From Rubripirellula sp. (lineage in GTDB: Bacteria; Planctomycetota; Planctomycetia; Pirellulales; Pirellulaceae): DNA of 61,141 nucleotides. Where the stretch lies: the NCBI GenBank assembly GCA_012270065.1, contig JAAXJB010000059.1, forward strand, positions 1 to 61,141. Reading direction: 5' to 3'. The translations under genes and the position numbers were made by a program. The notes under the pieces were generated by a model. The model was not told where the DNA came from and made no database searches. It saw nothing but the letters and a program-made list of their open reading frames with translations. This document shows positions 43,501 to 51,851 of this stretch, one piece after another. Each line of letters starts with the position of its first letter. The stretch's first letter is position 1.

Positions 43501-45390
43501 TTGATCGAATTGCTCGGGCCGTCGGACGATGTATTGGCAACAACCCAAACCGATTCACAGGGCACGTACCGGTTTGATAATTTGATGCCGGGAGTCTACT
43601 CGCTTCGCCAGATTCAACCGACAGGTTTTTTCCATGGTGGGCAACTTGCAGGGGATCACGGCGGCGATGCTTCGGTCGATGATCTGTTGGGAGGTTTGAC
43701 ATTGGCAGTTGGCTCCGAGGCCATCCAATATGACTTTCCGGAAGTTCCTCCTGCATCGCTTAGCGGTTTTGTGTTTCAGGATGGCGCAGCCATACGCCTT
43801 GGCTCGATCCTGCGACCGGAGTCACTGCGTGAATACAGCGACGGTGTCCTGACCAGCGATGATACCCGTCTGGAGGGTGTCACGATCGAATTGCGGGATG
43901 CCTTGGGGGTCCCGGTCGATTCGGATGATTTCCTGCCAGAGTCTCGTCGTGAGAATCCATTCGTTACATCGACCAATGCTGCCGGGTACTACGAGTTTGC
44001 TGGTCTGCGTCCCGGCATCTATCACGTGTATCAGCGACAGCCGGAAGGATTTGTGGATGGAATTGATACGGCAGGAAGTTCAGGGGGACTGGCCATCAAT
44101 TTAGCGGACCCGCGTTCGGAGCATCTTGATGATTTGATTGCGATGTTGTCAAACGACCGAAACGCTGACCCCGGAACAGACGCAATTCTGGAGATTGCGT
44201 TGAGCGGTGGCGAACAGGGTGAATGGAACAACTTCAGCGAAGTTCGTGTGAATCAGGTGGAGTTCCCACAGCAGCCGCGAGAGACTGTCGTGCGTGAACC
44301 ACAGGTTGTTGCTCCGATTGAAACCTTCGAATCAGCCATTCGTATTGCTACGTTCGCGGATCCTGTGACGGCTGCTGCTCCCGTTCGCATGTATGATGAT
44401 TGGGCAGTATCGTGGCACCTCAGTGTGATCAACGGTGGTTTTCCACGTGGTGAGAAAGTGGAAGATGGGATCTTTCGTGGCGTTGCTTCGCGAATGCGAA
44501 GCGAGGCCTGGGTGGCAGGTGTCCACGCGGCGGGACGCTGGACTGTGCATGGAATCGATGGCCTGCAGGATGCTGATTCCGTTCATCCATCCGAATTTGA
44601 TCTCGGTGAGGAACAGGCAATTGCACTGTCGGGAGATTTTGATGGGGATGGCTCTGACGAACCGGTCATCTATGTTGCCGGGCAGTGGTTCGTCGATCTC
44701 AATGGCAATGGTTTTTGGGATCCCGGTGATTTGTGGATTGAATTGGGGACCGCGCTTGACCGGCCTGTGGTTGGTGACTGGGATGGTGATGGCAAGGATG
44801 ATGTGGGGATTTTCGGTCGTCAGTGGCAGCGTGATCCACAGCGAATCAAACGGGATTTAGGGCTGAGCGATCCCGCGAATAAAAGACGGCGTCTGGCAAT
44901 GCGAACGGACACTGCGAATGCTGATCCCGTTGCTGATGAAACCGATCCACGCCGCTTCCTGCAACGCGGTGATAGTGGAGATTTAAGAGCTGATGTGGTG
45001 GATCACGTGTTCAAATATGGTGAGCAGGTTGATACACCCATGGTGGGTGATTGGAACGGCGATGGGATCGACCAGATTGCTGTTTTCCGCGAAGGGAAGT
45101 GGCTGTTGGACTCAGATGGGGATGGTCGTTGGACTGATCAGGATCAGCGGGCTGATTACGGTCAGCCGGGGGATCAACCCATTGTGGGAGATTTCAACGG
45201 TGATGAGATCGATGAAATCGGCGTCGTTCGCGGTGATGTCTGGATCATCGACACTGATGGTGATCAACGCATCACGGGTAACGATCAGCAGATTGTGATC
45301 CCGAGACCTTCGGAGGATAGTCAGCCCGTGGTGGGCGACTTTGATGGCGATGGTCTTGATGAACCCGGATATTACGACGAGGCGGCGTGA
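40558..45390 (+). CDS. Giant SdrD B-like repeat surface protein with LEPR motif
   Basis: A 1610-residue protein starting at GTG 40558 after GGAGG. A very basic N-terminus leads into EHLEPRRLLAADPL, the planctomycete LEPR-type motif seen at the start of many giant secreted proteins instead of a classic signal. Residues about 255-1225 hold eight SdrD B/Cna-B-like units of about 115 residues, each opening like SGFVYLDSDNDGIRDTGEEGIP and closing in YDFCE- or YNFGE-like strands. From about residue 1355 the end has FG-GAP/VCBS-type calcium loops (GDFDGDGSDEPVIY, GDWDGDGKDDVGIFG, GDWNGDGIDQIAVF, GDFNGDEIDEIGVV, GDFDGDGLDEPGYY). It is probably an extracellular stalk or adhesin. Confidence 0.9.
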   Translation: MIWKAKRNRNRGRARSTEVLKRRSRGPEHLEPRRLLAADPLHVGIVYLETDYLETDQDVGSDSKGDRFILSFNGGVANTTLTELRIRTDKDGDGISVGDPIYDTVVGGRGKSGAHDFEIVRVLTQDGRQVNATATIEDGGQELVLHLSDFRAGDRLEFTVDVDEVLRNAADLALFNDRLDVITSGQEFQDSILGVTFEAPHYETSQADAIFVNDYGDPVSAYGLNLPPDEGNDVDSRPDRSAAAILSLIQTPKPIEISGHVWLDNNIDATREPGEPGLQGVEIALFRQSEAGDYIDTGHRATTNADGKYHFPKSLGIPPGHYRLVESQPPELISVAALPGTVNGDVVGVIGSVDVISDIAMPLGDSVAENYDFAEAEQASVSGFVYLDSDNDGIRDTGEEGIPDLRIQLVPVDTMAAQAVLMTTTSADGSYSFSGLSPGTYDLLELDQPEHLLDGTDTPGKIDGVQVGDAENPGDRITSVFLQGGDAGIEYNFGEIPAGSLTGQVYLASAGHDCHEPQAIVASTPLAGVEIALQDSRGALVAQTSTKADGSYAFHGVPVGNYRLVQFTPPGVLDGQAHAGTINGVPVGVSLGGTLIHDITMVTGGVGTDYDFCEALPASISGYVYHDESNDGIRDLQEQPIPGVAVHLFNEQGNTVASVDTDSQGRYEFVGLNPGVYSVVAEQPVGYSDGIDSIGTVQGNPVGNNPVNDQLAGVHVKQGQVAVDYNFGEVLPASLAGRVHVDLDGDCLYDPSEPVLSGVMVRLFDHMGAEVDQVLTDLNGRYAFVDIPPGEYTVIEEQPDGYFDGGASVGTHGGNVLDANRIGGVVLTSGQNAASYDFCELPGAELTGHVFADLNDNCEFDDSEMGIVGVAIELQDETGSVIASTMTDANGYYSFSGLAAGIYSVSEIQPEGWLQGNQRAGSAGGDTSRDDLISHVPVAWGDRLTDYDFCELMPASVQGMVWEDVNTDQRYEPGEVPIPGVLIELLGPSDDVLATTQTDSQGTYRFDNLMPGVYSLRQIQPTGFFHGGQLAGDHGGDASVDDLLGGLTLAVGSEAIQYDFPEVPPASLSGFVFQDGAAIRLGSILRPESLREYSDGVLTSDDTRLEGVTIELRDALGVPVDSDDFLPESRRENPFVTSTNAAGYYEFAGLRPGIYHVYQRQPEGFVDGIDTAGSSGGLAINLADPRSEHLDDLIAMLSNDRNADPGTDAILEIALSGGEQGEWNNFSEVRVNQVEFPQQPRETVVREPQVVAPIETFESAIRIATFADPVTAAAPVRMYDDWAVSWHLSVINGGFPRGEKVEDGIFRGVASRMRSEAWVAGVHAAGRWTVHGIDGLQDADSVHPSEFDLGEEQAIALSGDFDGDGSDEPVIYVAGQWFVDLNGNGFWDPGDLWIELGTALDRPVVGDWDGDGKDDVGIFGRQWQRDPQRIKRDLGLSDPANKRRRLAMRTDTANADPVADETDPRRFLQRGDSGDLRADVVDHVFKYGEQVDTPMVGDWNGDGIDQIAVFREGKWLLDSDGDGRWTDQDQRADYGQPGDQPIVGDFNGDEIDEIGVVRGDVWIIDTDGDQRITGNDQQIVIPRPSEDSQPVVGDFDGDGLDEPGYYDEAA

Positions 45391-45490
45391 TGGACATTGT
45401 CCGGACATGATGTCCATTTGATGCGTCAAACGGCAAGAACCAGTGGTTGTTGTGCTGACCACCGGCCACAGTAACCGGAAGCTTGCTACA

Positions 45491-46825
45491 TCACTTGCCA
45501 GAGAATGCCCGTTTGAGTTCTTCGAGGCTTGTCAATCCGCGGGCGACCGTCAAAACCGCTTCTGACTGAATGCCGCGGTGTCCCTCAGCTTTTGCGATCT
45601 GGCTCAGCTGATTAACGTCCTGTGTTTTCATCAGTGCAGCCTGCAGTTGTTCGCCAGGGCACAGCAGTTCGAAGATGGCAATCCGGCCAATGTAGCCGCG
45701 TCCGTTGCACGCAGGACAAGGTGGGATTGGAGCAGGTCGACCATTTTCATCAACTTGTTGCTCAATCGGTGGTGGTACGAATGGCTGGTAGAGCATGGCG
45801 ACCCTTCCCGCAGGAATGCCGAGTTGCTTCAATAACTGAGGCTGTGGTTCAAAGCCCACTTTGCATTGATCGCAAAGGCGGCGAACCAGTTTTTGGCAGA
45901 GTACCGCGCTGATACGCTTCACCAGTGCCCCAGCGGAGTCTCGGTACTTTGGAAGCATCTGCACCAATGCTCCAATGGCACTGTCAGCCACCATGCGTGT
46001 GTACACCTGCTTTTGATTTTTCTCGACCTGTTCGATGGCGAGTTCCATGGAATCGGGCTGTGGCAACTCTGGAAAGAGGATGACATCCGGCTCCTTCAGG
46101 ATCGCCTTGCGGAGGAGTTCGGACTCGGTCAAACCGGTTTCCCCGCCAAAATAATTCGGGTTGATGTTAATGGTTTCAGGTTCGGGATTTTCCTCATCTT
46201 CGAAAGACTGAAAGTCACGGATGAAGCGATCAGCTGCGTCGATTGTGACTGCCCACGTGGTGGTCAGTCCCGTAGCCTTGGGAGCAGTGACAACGACAAC
46301 TGTGCCATCGGAATTGAGCTGTTCCTTCAGGCTTTCAATCATCTTGTCACGCATGCCGAGGTCACTCAGCTTTTTGAACGGAACTTCAACGGGTTCCAGC
46401 TTGATGAGTACGCGTTCACCGGAGGCTACACCCTGAGCCTGCACGGTAAGTACGTGTTTCACCTTGCCCGCCTTGATGGTGCATTTTCCTGTCTGAGCCG
46501 AGCGTCGATCGGCCGGGTTCAGCAGGCACAACTGTTTCAGGGCATAAAGCATTGCATCGCCTACTTCCCGGTCCATCGGAGGAAGCTGTTCCCATGCACC
46601 GTCAATCTGGTACCGCATCGCGCACGCACTTTGGGAATAGTCCATCAACAGATGGGTTGCTCGAGACATCAGGGCATGGCCCAATTGACCACCAGCAACC
46701 TCATATCCCGCGCCCTGACGAGTCGAAATCAGCAACGCTTGAGCTTCCGTTCGCTCATCGATGTGGGGCACGAATTCGACAGGAGCTGCTGTTTGCCACA
46801 GTTGTGGTTCTTCTTGTTCGGCCAT
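45491..46825 (-). CDS. GspE/PilB-like protein with lost ATPase motifs (pseudo-ATPase)
   Basis: A 444-residue homologue of type II secretion/type IV pilus assembly ATPases. The fold and order are kept: an N2-type domain (LMDYSQSACAMRYQIDGAWEQLP), the ATP loop region, and the zinc tetracysteine pair C318/C321 (LCDQCKVG) and C370/C373 (CPACNGRGYIGRIAIFELL). But Walker A, normally GPTGSGKTTT, reads APKATGLTTT (residues 181-190) with Leu187 for the essential Lys; the Walker B region reads EPDVILFPELPQ (245-256) with Pro252 for Gly and without the Arg of GEIRD; and the His box is gone (KNQKQVYTRMVADSA). It probably cannot hydrolyse ATP. It follows the intact PilT-like gene by 249 bases on the same strand. 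Confidence 0.85.
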   Translation of the reverse strand: MAEQEEPQLWQTAAPVEFVPHIDERTEAQALLISTRQGAGYEVAGGQLGHALMSRATHLLMDYSQSACAMRYQIDGAWEQLPPMDREVGDAMLYALKQLCLLNPADRRSAQTGKCTIKAGKVKHVLTVQAQGVASGERVLIKLEPVEVPFKKLSDLGMRDKMIESLKEQLNSDGTVVVVTAPKATGLTTTWAVTIDAADRFIRDFQSFEDEENPEPETININPNYFGGETGLTESELLRKAILKEPDVILFPELPQPDSMELAIEQVEKNQKQVYTRMVADSAIGALVQMLPKYRDSAGALVKRISAVLCQKLVRRLCDQCKVGFEPQPQLLKQLGIPAGRVAMLYQPFVPPPIEQQVDENGRPAPIPPCPACNGRGYIGRIAIFELLCPGEQLQAALMKTQDVNQLSQIAKAEGHRGIQSEAVLTVARGLTSLEELKRAFSGK

Positions 46826-47074
46826 CGTCTCGCGTATGCCTTTTTTCGAATGAGTCAGAAAACCGGTCGGTCCAAGAATTATGAGGCGACACGCCGGGAT
46901 TTACGAGTGGTGCTGCTGAGACATGGTCTGATTGGGTTCAGAAGCGTTCCAGATGCGGGAAAGTAGTGGTCGACAGAGAAATACTCAGATGGAGAGGGTT
47001 GCGGGGTGTGAGTCCGGTGGTATCGACCACTACGCAGCACGCAGCCCAAATTCTGAAATTCCAAATCCTCTGTT
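46826..47074. other. Intergenic region between the two motor ATPase genes
   Basis: About 250 bases between the PilT-like gene and the GspE-like gene, both on the minus strand. No credible gene. Its length suggests that the pseudo-ATPase may have its own promoter. Confidence 0.35.
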
Positions 47075-48280
47075 CTACAGAATACCCGGTGCTTTGACGT
47101 CGATCCCCTTGAGAGCCATTTTCAGTGCATCCTTGTTGGGTGCAACGGCGAAGGCCGTGGGGCGATCAATCAGCTCATCGTCGATCAATCCCTTCAGACT
47201 CATCGTGAAGTCCTGCATGCCGTCTTCTTCACCAATGCGGATTGCATCAGGTAGCTTGTGGTCATCGCCCTCAAGTACCAGTTTGCGGATCATTGGTGAG
47301 AAAGTCATGACTTCACACGTTGGTACCCGTGGCACATCGGGGCGAATTGTCTTCAGCAATTTCTGGGCCACGATTCCTTTCATGTTGAATGCTATCGCGG
47401 AGCGAATGGCACCGTGCATTTCCTCGGGAAACAGATCCAGAATACGGCCGATCGTGGTTGATGCACTGGAGGCGTGAATCGTTCCAAACACAAGGTGCCC
47501 GGTCTCCGCAGCATGAATGGCCGTCATGAAAGTTTCTTCGTCGCGAAGTTCGCCAACAAGGATGATGTCAGGGTCCTCACGCACCGCGTGCTTCATTCCA
47601 ATTTCGAAGTCCTTCACGTCCTGCCCAACCTCTCGCTGATTAATCAGGCACTTGTCTTCGGTGAAGATGAACTCGATGGGATCCTCGAGCGTCAGAATGT
47701 GTTTGCGATAGATGCTGTTGATGTAATTCAGCATTGAACCGATGGTGGTACTTTTGCCCGATCCTGTGACACCTGCCAGCAGAATCATTCCCTGATCAAA
47801 GTGGCAAAGCCCTTCGATTGAGTCGGGAAGAAACAGGCCACGGAAGTCAGGAATGAAGTTGCTGATCCGTCTGGCAACCAGTCCAATGTTACCCAGCGAC
47901 TTGAGCATGTTGACCCTGAAACGCCACCGCGTTCCATCGACGTCAATCGTGTGCGAGAAGTCGGCACCGCCTTCTTCCTCAAAAATCAGCAGGTTCCTTT
48001 CATCCATCATGGGCAGCAACAACCGCACCATCTCTTCGCTGTCGATCGGTGGACGATTCAATGCCTTCAGTTCGCCGCGGGTTCGCACCATTGGGGGTTG
48101 GCCGACTTTCATATGAAGGTCAGAGCCTTCCAGTTTGACCAGGGCACGGAAGATCTTATCGACCTCCAATTCCTCGTGGCTTTGCAGAAGGCTCTCGCGA
48201 AGGCGTGCAGCAACCGCATCGGCGGTGGTTCCCATTTTTGGGGCCGCGGGGGCGCGATTCCCAGATTTTGACGAAGACAT
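47075..48280 (-). CDS. PilT/PilU-like twitching motility ATPase
   Basis: A 401-residue hexameric secretion-type ATPase. ATG 48280 (MSSSKSGNRAP) is preferred; the frame is open to 48346. After a 45-residue linker the PilT PAS-like start appears as LEGSDLHMKVGQPPMVRTRGEL. Motifs are intact: Walker A GVTGSGKSTT with Lys176, HILTLEDPIEFIF (Asp box), EDPDIILVGELRDEET (Walker B with Arg), and ETGHLVFGTIHASSASTTIGRILDLFP (His box). It likely retracts a type IV pilus or powers a related pseudopilus. The second gene of the pair is a GspE homologue lacking these residues. Confidence 0.92.
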   Translation of the reverse strand: MSSSKSGNRAPAAPKMGTTADAVAARLRESLLQSHEELEVDKIFRALVKLEGSDLHMKVGQPPMVRTRGELKALNRPPIDSEEMVRLLLPMMDERNLLIFEEEGGADFSHTIDVDGTRWRFRVNMLKSLGNIGLVARRISNFIPDFRGLFLPDSIEGLCHFDQGMILLAGVTGSGKSTTIGSMLNYINSIYRKHILTLEDPIEFIFTEDKCLINQREVGQDVKDFEIGMKHAVREDPDIILVGELRDEETFMTAIHAAETGHLVFGTIHASSASTTIGRILDLFPEEMHGAIRSAIAFNMKGIVAQKLLKTIRPDVPRVPTCEVMTFSPMIRKLVLEGDDHKLPDAIRIGEEDGMQDFTMSLKGLIDDELIDRPTAFAVAPNKDALKMALKGIDVKAPGIL

Positions 48281-48816
48281 GGTTGAAAACTTGATGGTAG
48301 CGAATAGGGGTAGTTTGCGAGCCTCTCGCTGAGAGACCGCCCGCACTGCTGGCTCGATCCGAATGATTCTATGCAGAAGCCGGTGCTCGCCAACAGCAAA
48401 GTCCAGAATCGTCAGCGAGCCAGTTCAGTAGCAGATCTTTGATAGCAACAGTTTAACCTCCGATTATCGGAGCTGTTCGCTGATTCCGCACAACAGACCC
48501 ACCTTCTTGTCCCGCCAAGACCGATTTTACGCTTTGAAACTCGTTGAAAATCGACGTCCCACGAACCCTCCCTGAACTGGAATCATCACACGGAGATCGG
48601 TTCAGGTGTCTTGGGAATCAACCAAATCGAGAAAAACAAAGCTTCTCTGGACGTATTTCAGCGTTTTTTGCTATTCCGTCAGGTTACCGGGGAAGATGCT
48701 GAGCTTGTCCGCAGCATGCCCCAACTTCGTTCATTTATTTTCCTTGCCCGCGCTGCAGCCGATTTTTTTGCTCTGCGAGTTACCGGGCTTGGCAAGGTCT
48801 TTGGGATGACGTTTCG
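48281..48816. other. Divergent intergenic region
   Basis: About 530 bases between the PilT-like gene and a glycosyltransferase. A possible 69-residue frame lies at 48611-48820; otherwise I see nothing. Confidence 0.4.
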
Positions 48817-48820
48817 ATGA
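48611..48820 (+). CDS. Possible small coupled ORF
   Basis: A 69-residue open frame beginning with TTG, soluble and mixed in charge (FQRFLLFRQVTGEDAELVRS, then LRSFIFLARAAADFFALRVTG). Its stop overlaps the start of the glycosyltransferase by four bases (ATGA), as in coupled genes, but the start codon is weak, no Shine-Dalgarno stands before it and no family is recognised. It may be noise. Confidence 0.2.
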   Translation: MGINQIEKNKASLDVFQRFLLFRQVTGEDAELVRSMPQLRSFIFLARAAADFFALRVTGLGKVFGMTFR

Positions 48821-50178
48821 CGACTGGCAATGCCCCTCGATTGTGGTTGATTGACGATAATGTGGTTGGCACAGGAGGCCACTTTCTCGAATTGGCTTCG
48901 CTGCTGGCAGGTGGAGCTGAGAGTCTCGGCTATGCGCCGCGTCTGGCCGTCCATTCACAATTCAACGAAACGCATGCCGACCTGATGTGTGAGCCCGTAT
49001 TTAGTGTTCACCGAATGAGACGTTGGTCCTTGGGGGTAGATGGAAACTCACATTTGAAACGGAATTCCAGCGGTAGGCCCTGCGGCAGTTCGGGGCTCGG
49101 ACGCATTTGCGATCAGGTGCGTGACTCTTTTTCTCGACGCAAATTCCGGCCGGAGAATATGCTTCGTGCCTGGTCGGAAGAATTCTTGCAGGTTGTCCGT
49201 CAGAAAAACCTGCGACCCGAGGATCGCATTGTCGTCAACACAGGTGATGACTTTCAACTGTTGGCGCTGGCTCGCGGGCTGCGCGAACTGGGGTCAGACA
49301 TTCCTCTGACAATCCATGTGATCCTTCACTTTGCTTTGTACGAAGGAGAAAACGTTACTCACCGGGCAAAGCTGTATGGTGAGCAAGTCAATGCTGCCAC
49401 AAGCATGATTGGACGGCATCGGGTTCATTTGCATGCCACCACTGAGCCGCTTGCGCGGCAACTCAATGAAGTGGGTGTTCAGGCAACTGCGATCCCGTAC
49501 CCGGTTCGCCCAATCATAAGACAGGAGGCGAAGGGGAGTATTTACTCCATGAATGAACAGCCCCTTAACATTGTGCTGGCTGGGTTGCCGCGGGCGGAAA
49601 AAGGTCGCGGCCAAATGAAGACTTTGCTGTCAGAAATCTGGGGTTCCCATCTTCAAACTGGCAATTTCCGAATGGCGATGCAGGTACCCGTCAAACGCTG
49701 GCAACGCACGGTTCCCATGCATCTGCGGAGCGTTTTCAGAGCCGCGATGGCCAACGATGGACAGGATCCAAAGAATCGACTGGAAGTGCTCACAGGAAAC
49801 CTCGATGCAGAGGCTTACAATTCGTTTCTTGATTCTGCGGATGTCGGATTGTTTCTGTACAACCCACAGCGTTATGTAGCACGTTGCAGTGGCGTGCTTT
49901 TGGAACTGCTGATTCGCGGGGTACCGGTTGTTGTTCCGCAGGGTTGTTGGCTCTCGGATCAATTGGATTTGGCCGGCGGTAATGGCAGCATCGGTTACAG
50001 CTATTCTTCCACGAACCAGATTCCTGCCCTGCTCCACCAGATACGGCATGATTATGCGGAACTCAGTAATCGCGCAGCCCAACATGCCGAAAAGACCGTG
50101 CGGTTGCATAACGCGGCGAACACGTTGGTCACCATGGGCATTCCCGATCTCGCTGTCTCTGCCTTGCGAGCATCCTGA
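48817..50178 (+). CDS. Glycosyltransferase-like protein (GT-B type)
   Basis: A 453-residue protein. LWLIDDNVVGTGGHFLELASLLAGGAESLGY at the start (read in parts) resembles the N-terminal Rossmann half of GT4-like enzymes, with the GG before a helix. The second half has NIVLAGLPRAEKGRGQM (donor-site strand with Gly and Lys), LTGNLDAEAYNSFLDSADVGLFLYNPQRY and the GT4-like RCSGVLLELLIRGVPVVVPQGCWLSDQ, where an Glu would hold the nucleotide sugar. The acceptor is unknown. It stands apart from the glycosyltransferase group at 27-34 kb. It converges with rplK. Confidence 0.7.
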   Translation: MTTGNAPRLWLIDDNVVGTGGHFLELASLLAGGAESLGYAPRLAVHSQFNETHADLMCEPVFSVHRMRRWSLGVDGNSHLKRNSSGRPCGSSGLGRICDQVRDSFSRRKFRPENMLRAWSEEFLQVVRQKNLRPEDRIVVNTGDDFQLLALARGLRELGSDIPLTIHVILHFALYEGENVTHRAKLYGEQVNAATSMIGRHRVHLHATTEPLARQLNEVGVQATAIPYPVRPIIRQEAKGSIYSMNEQPLNIVLAGLPRAEKGRGQMKTLLSEIWGSHLQTGNFRMAMQVPVKRWQRTVPMHLRSVFRAAMANDGQDPKNRLEVLTGNLDAEAYNSFLDSADVGLFLYNPQRYVARCSGVLLELLIRGVPVVVPQGCWLSDQLDLAGGNGSIGYSYSSTNQIPALLHQIRHDYAELSNRAAQHAEKTVRLHNAANTLVTMGIPDLAVSALRAS

Positions 50179-50542
50179 GTTTGGCATCTGGCATCGAGCC
50201 AACATCGAGCGGGTAACGAGTCATTCAGGAAAGTGACCGACCCGGGAAATGCGCCACCTGCTCCGGTTTGCCGGGTGCATTTGACTTCGCTGTCCTGCTT
50301 CACACAGCTCTGCCAGGCCATTTTTCTGCGTCGCTGAATGACGTCGCTGAATGACTCTCACATGCGACCCCGCTTGAGACGCGGGGGGTTGCAAGACAGG
50401 ATGAGTCACGGCCATCCCCTTTCGTCTGCATCCCTGTCGTCTTCATCCCTTTCGTCTGCGCACACCAGAAGGCGAGACGCTGCATCGCTGTGGCTCGCCT
50501 ATCCGTGTTTGGGATAGAAAACGGGACTCGTTTGCCGGAGGT
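50179..50542. other. Intergenic region between convergent genes, with short repeats
   Basis: About 360 bases. They hold a 13-bp direct repeat (50329-50341 and 50342-50354), a degenerate 15-16-bp unit with CCCTTTCGTCTGC repeated at about 50413-50459, and a hairpin (GGCGAG at 50471-50476 against CTCGCC at 50494-50499) that follows rplK on the minus strand and may act as its terminator, though without a long T run. The usual rplA gene is absent here. Confidence 0.5.
50329..50354. repeat. Two 13-bp direct repeats
   Basis: CGTCGCTGAATGA occurs twice head-to-tail with no gap. It lies in the convergent intergenic region after rplK. Confidence 0.9.
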
Positions 50543-50968
50543 CTAGCCTTCGACTTCAATTCCCATGCTGCGAGCGGTGCCTTCGATCATCCTGACTGCC
50601 TGATCAACGCTGCGTGCGTTGAGATCCTGCATTTTCTTTTCGGCGATGTCCTTGCATTGGTCCCGGGTCACCTTTGCAACCTTGGTCTTGTTGGGAACAC
50701 CGCTTCCTTTGGCGATTCCGGCAGCTTGTTTGAGCAGGGACGCCGCGGGTGGACTTTTGGTGACGAAATCAAAGCTGCGGTCATTGTAGACGGTCACAAT
50801 CACAGGGATGGGAGTGCCTGCGTATTCTTTCGTCCGGTCGTTGAATGCCTGTACGAATTGACCGAGGTTGACGCCGAACTTACCCAGCGAAGTACCGACA
50901 GGAGGAGCTGGAGTTGCTTGCCCGCCTGGAACCTGGAATTTTGCCTGACCTGTTACTTGCTTTGCCAT
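50543..50968 (-). CDS. rplK: 50S ribosomal protein L11
   Basis: A 141-residue ribosomal protein of normal length that binds 23S rRNA at the GTPase-associated centre. Motifs: [28 protein letters not shown] (Pro-rich start of L11), [62 protein letters not shown] and the end [14 protein letters not shown]. It is the last gene of the tRNA-tuf-secE-nusG group. The gene that usually follows, rplA, is not present; convergent glycosyltransferase DNA begins after 364 bases. Confidence 0.98.
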   Translation of the reverse strand: MAKQVTGQAKFQVPGGQATPAPPVGTSLGKFGVNLGQFVQAFNDRTKEYAGTPIPVIVTVYNDRSFDFVTKSPPAASLLKQAAGIAKGSGVPNKTKVAKVTRDQCKDIAEKKMQDLNARSVDQAVRMIEGTARSMGIEVEG

Positions 50969-51047
50969 TTTTCGAAATCGGTTAGTTGTGTGTCGGTGAT
51001 TGTTTCAATCGTTAATTCTTGTTGTCCGCTGCAATCAGTTCATTGCC

Positions 51048-51800
51048 TTAGAGCGGTTCGACCTGCCAATGATCCAGTTCCATTGGGACGCTTCGGCCGA
51101 AAATGTTGATGATGACCGTCACCCGGCCATTGGCTTCGTCGACGGCATCGACGTCGCCCTCCTGGTTTTCGAAGTTGCCTTCTTTGACTCGAACGCGATC
51201 GCCGACTTTGAAAGGAATGCCAATCTTGATTGGTGTTTCTTCCTCTTCTTCTTCGCTTGGTCGCGTGATGAACCGCTCGATATCCGATGGTTCCATTGGC
51301 ATGGGCTTACCGGCTGCTCCGGTGAAATCACTGATGCCATTGGTTTCCCGGACAAGAAACCATGTATCGTCGTTGATCAACATGTTGACCATGATGTAGC
51401 CGGGCAGCAGTTTTCGCTTTGAGACCCGTCGTTGTCCTGCTCGGGTGAAGGTCGCGACGTCCTCGGTCGGAACGACAATGTCACCGAAAAATTCGCCCAT
51501 GCCTTCCATTTTGACGCGTTTCCGGAGAGCGTCTGCGATAGAGTCTTCGCGATTGAACGCCACTTTCAGGATGTACCAGTCCATCTTGCCGCCCTCATCG
51601 ACAGGCTGGGCGGGCGTTTTTTCTTCCACTGGAGCAGGCGGCGGAGGCGCGGGGGCTGCGGGCGTGGATTCTGCTGCTTCCGGATTTGTTTCCAAATCGG
51701 TGGTCGAAGTTTCCGCTGCAGCCAGTTCGCTGGCGTCGGGAGTGTCCTGGGAATCGTCTGAGGTTTCGGCTTCGTTCACTTTTTCAACGCTGTTGGGCAA
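51048..51800 (-). CDS. nusG: Transcription antitermination factor NusG with acidic N-terminal extension
   Basis: A 250-residue NusG. The core starts at about residue 75 (MDWYILKVAFNREDSIADALRKRV), with KRKLLPGYIMVNMLINDDTWFLVRETNGISDFTG as NGN core and the KOW motif FKVGDRVRVKEGNFENQEGDVDAVD. It binds RNA polymerase and couples to ribosomes or Rho. The first 74 residues are an acidic, Ala/Pro-rich, disordered region (EAAESTPAAPAPPPPAPVEE) not found in short NusGs such as that of E. coli. An acidic linker RPSEEEEEETP also parts the NGN and KOW domains. The frame around a closer internal start (MDWYILK, 51578) is open to 51800, so the full extension is likely but not proven. Confidence 0.95.
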   Translation of the reverse strand: MPNSVEKVNEAETSDDSQDTPDASELAAAETSTTDLETNPEAAESTPAAPAPPPPAPVEEKTPAQPVDEGGKMDWYILKVAFNREDSIADALRKRVKMEGMGEFFGDIVVPTEDVATFTRAGQRRVSKRKLLPGYIMVNMLINDDTWFLVRETNGISDFTGAAGKPMPMEPSDIERFITRPSEEEEEETPIKIGIPFKVGDRVRVKEGNFENQEGDVDAVDEANGRVTVIINIFGRSVPMELDHWQVEPL

Positions 51801-51851
51801 TCGTGAAAGATGGGTGGAAGAAATACCATGTTAATAACTATGTCGGGCCAG

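Noticed and set aside
45866-46966. Plus-strand 366-codon frame opposite the GspE-like gene
   Set aside because: It is an antisense shadow; the minus-strand frame carries the Cys motifs and fold pattern.
50367-50386. Terminator-like hairpin CCCCGC/GCGGGG
   Set aside because: Short stem and no T tract on either strand.
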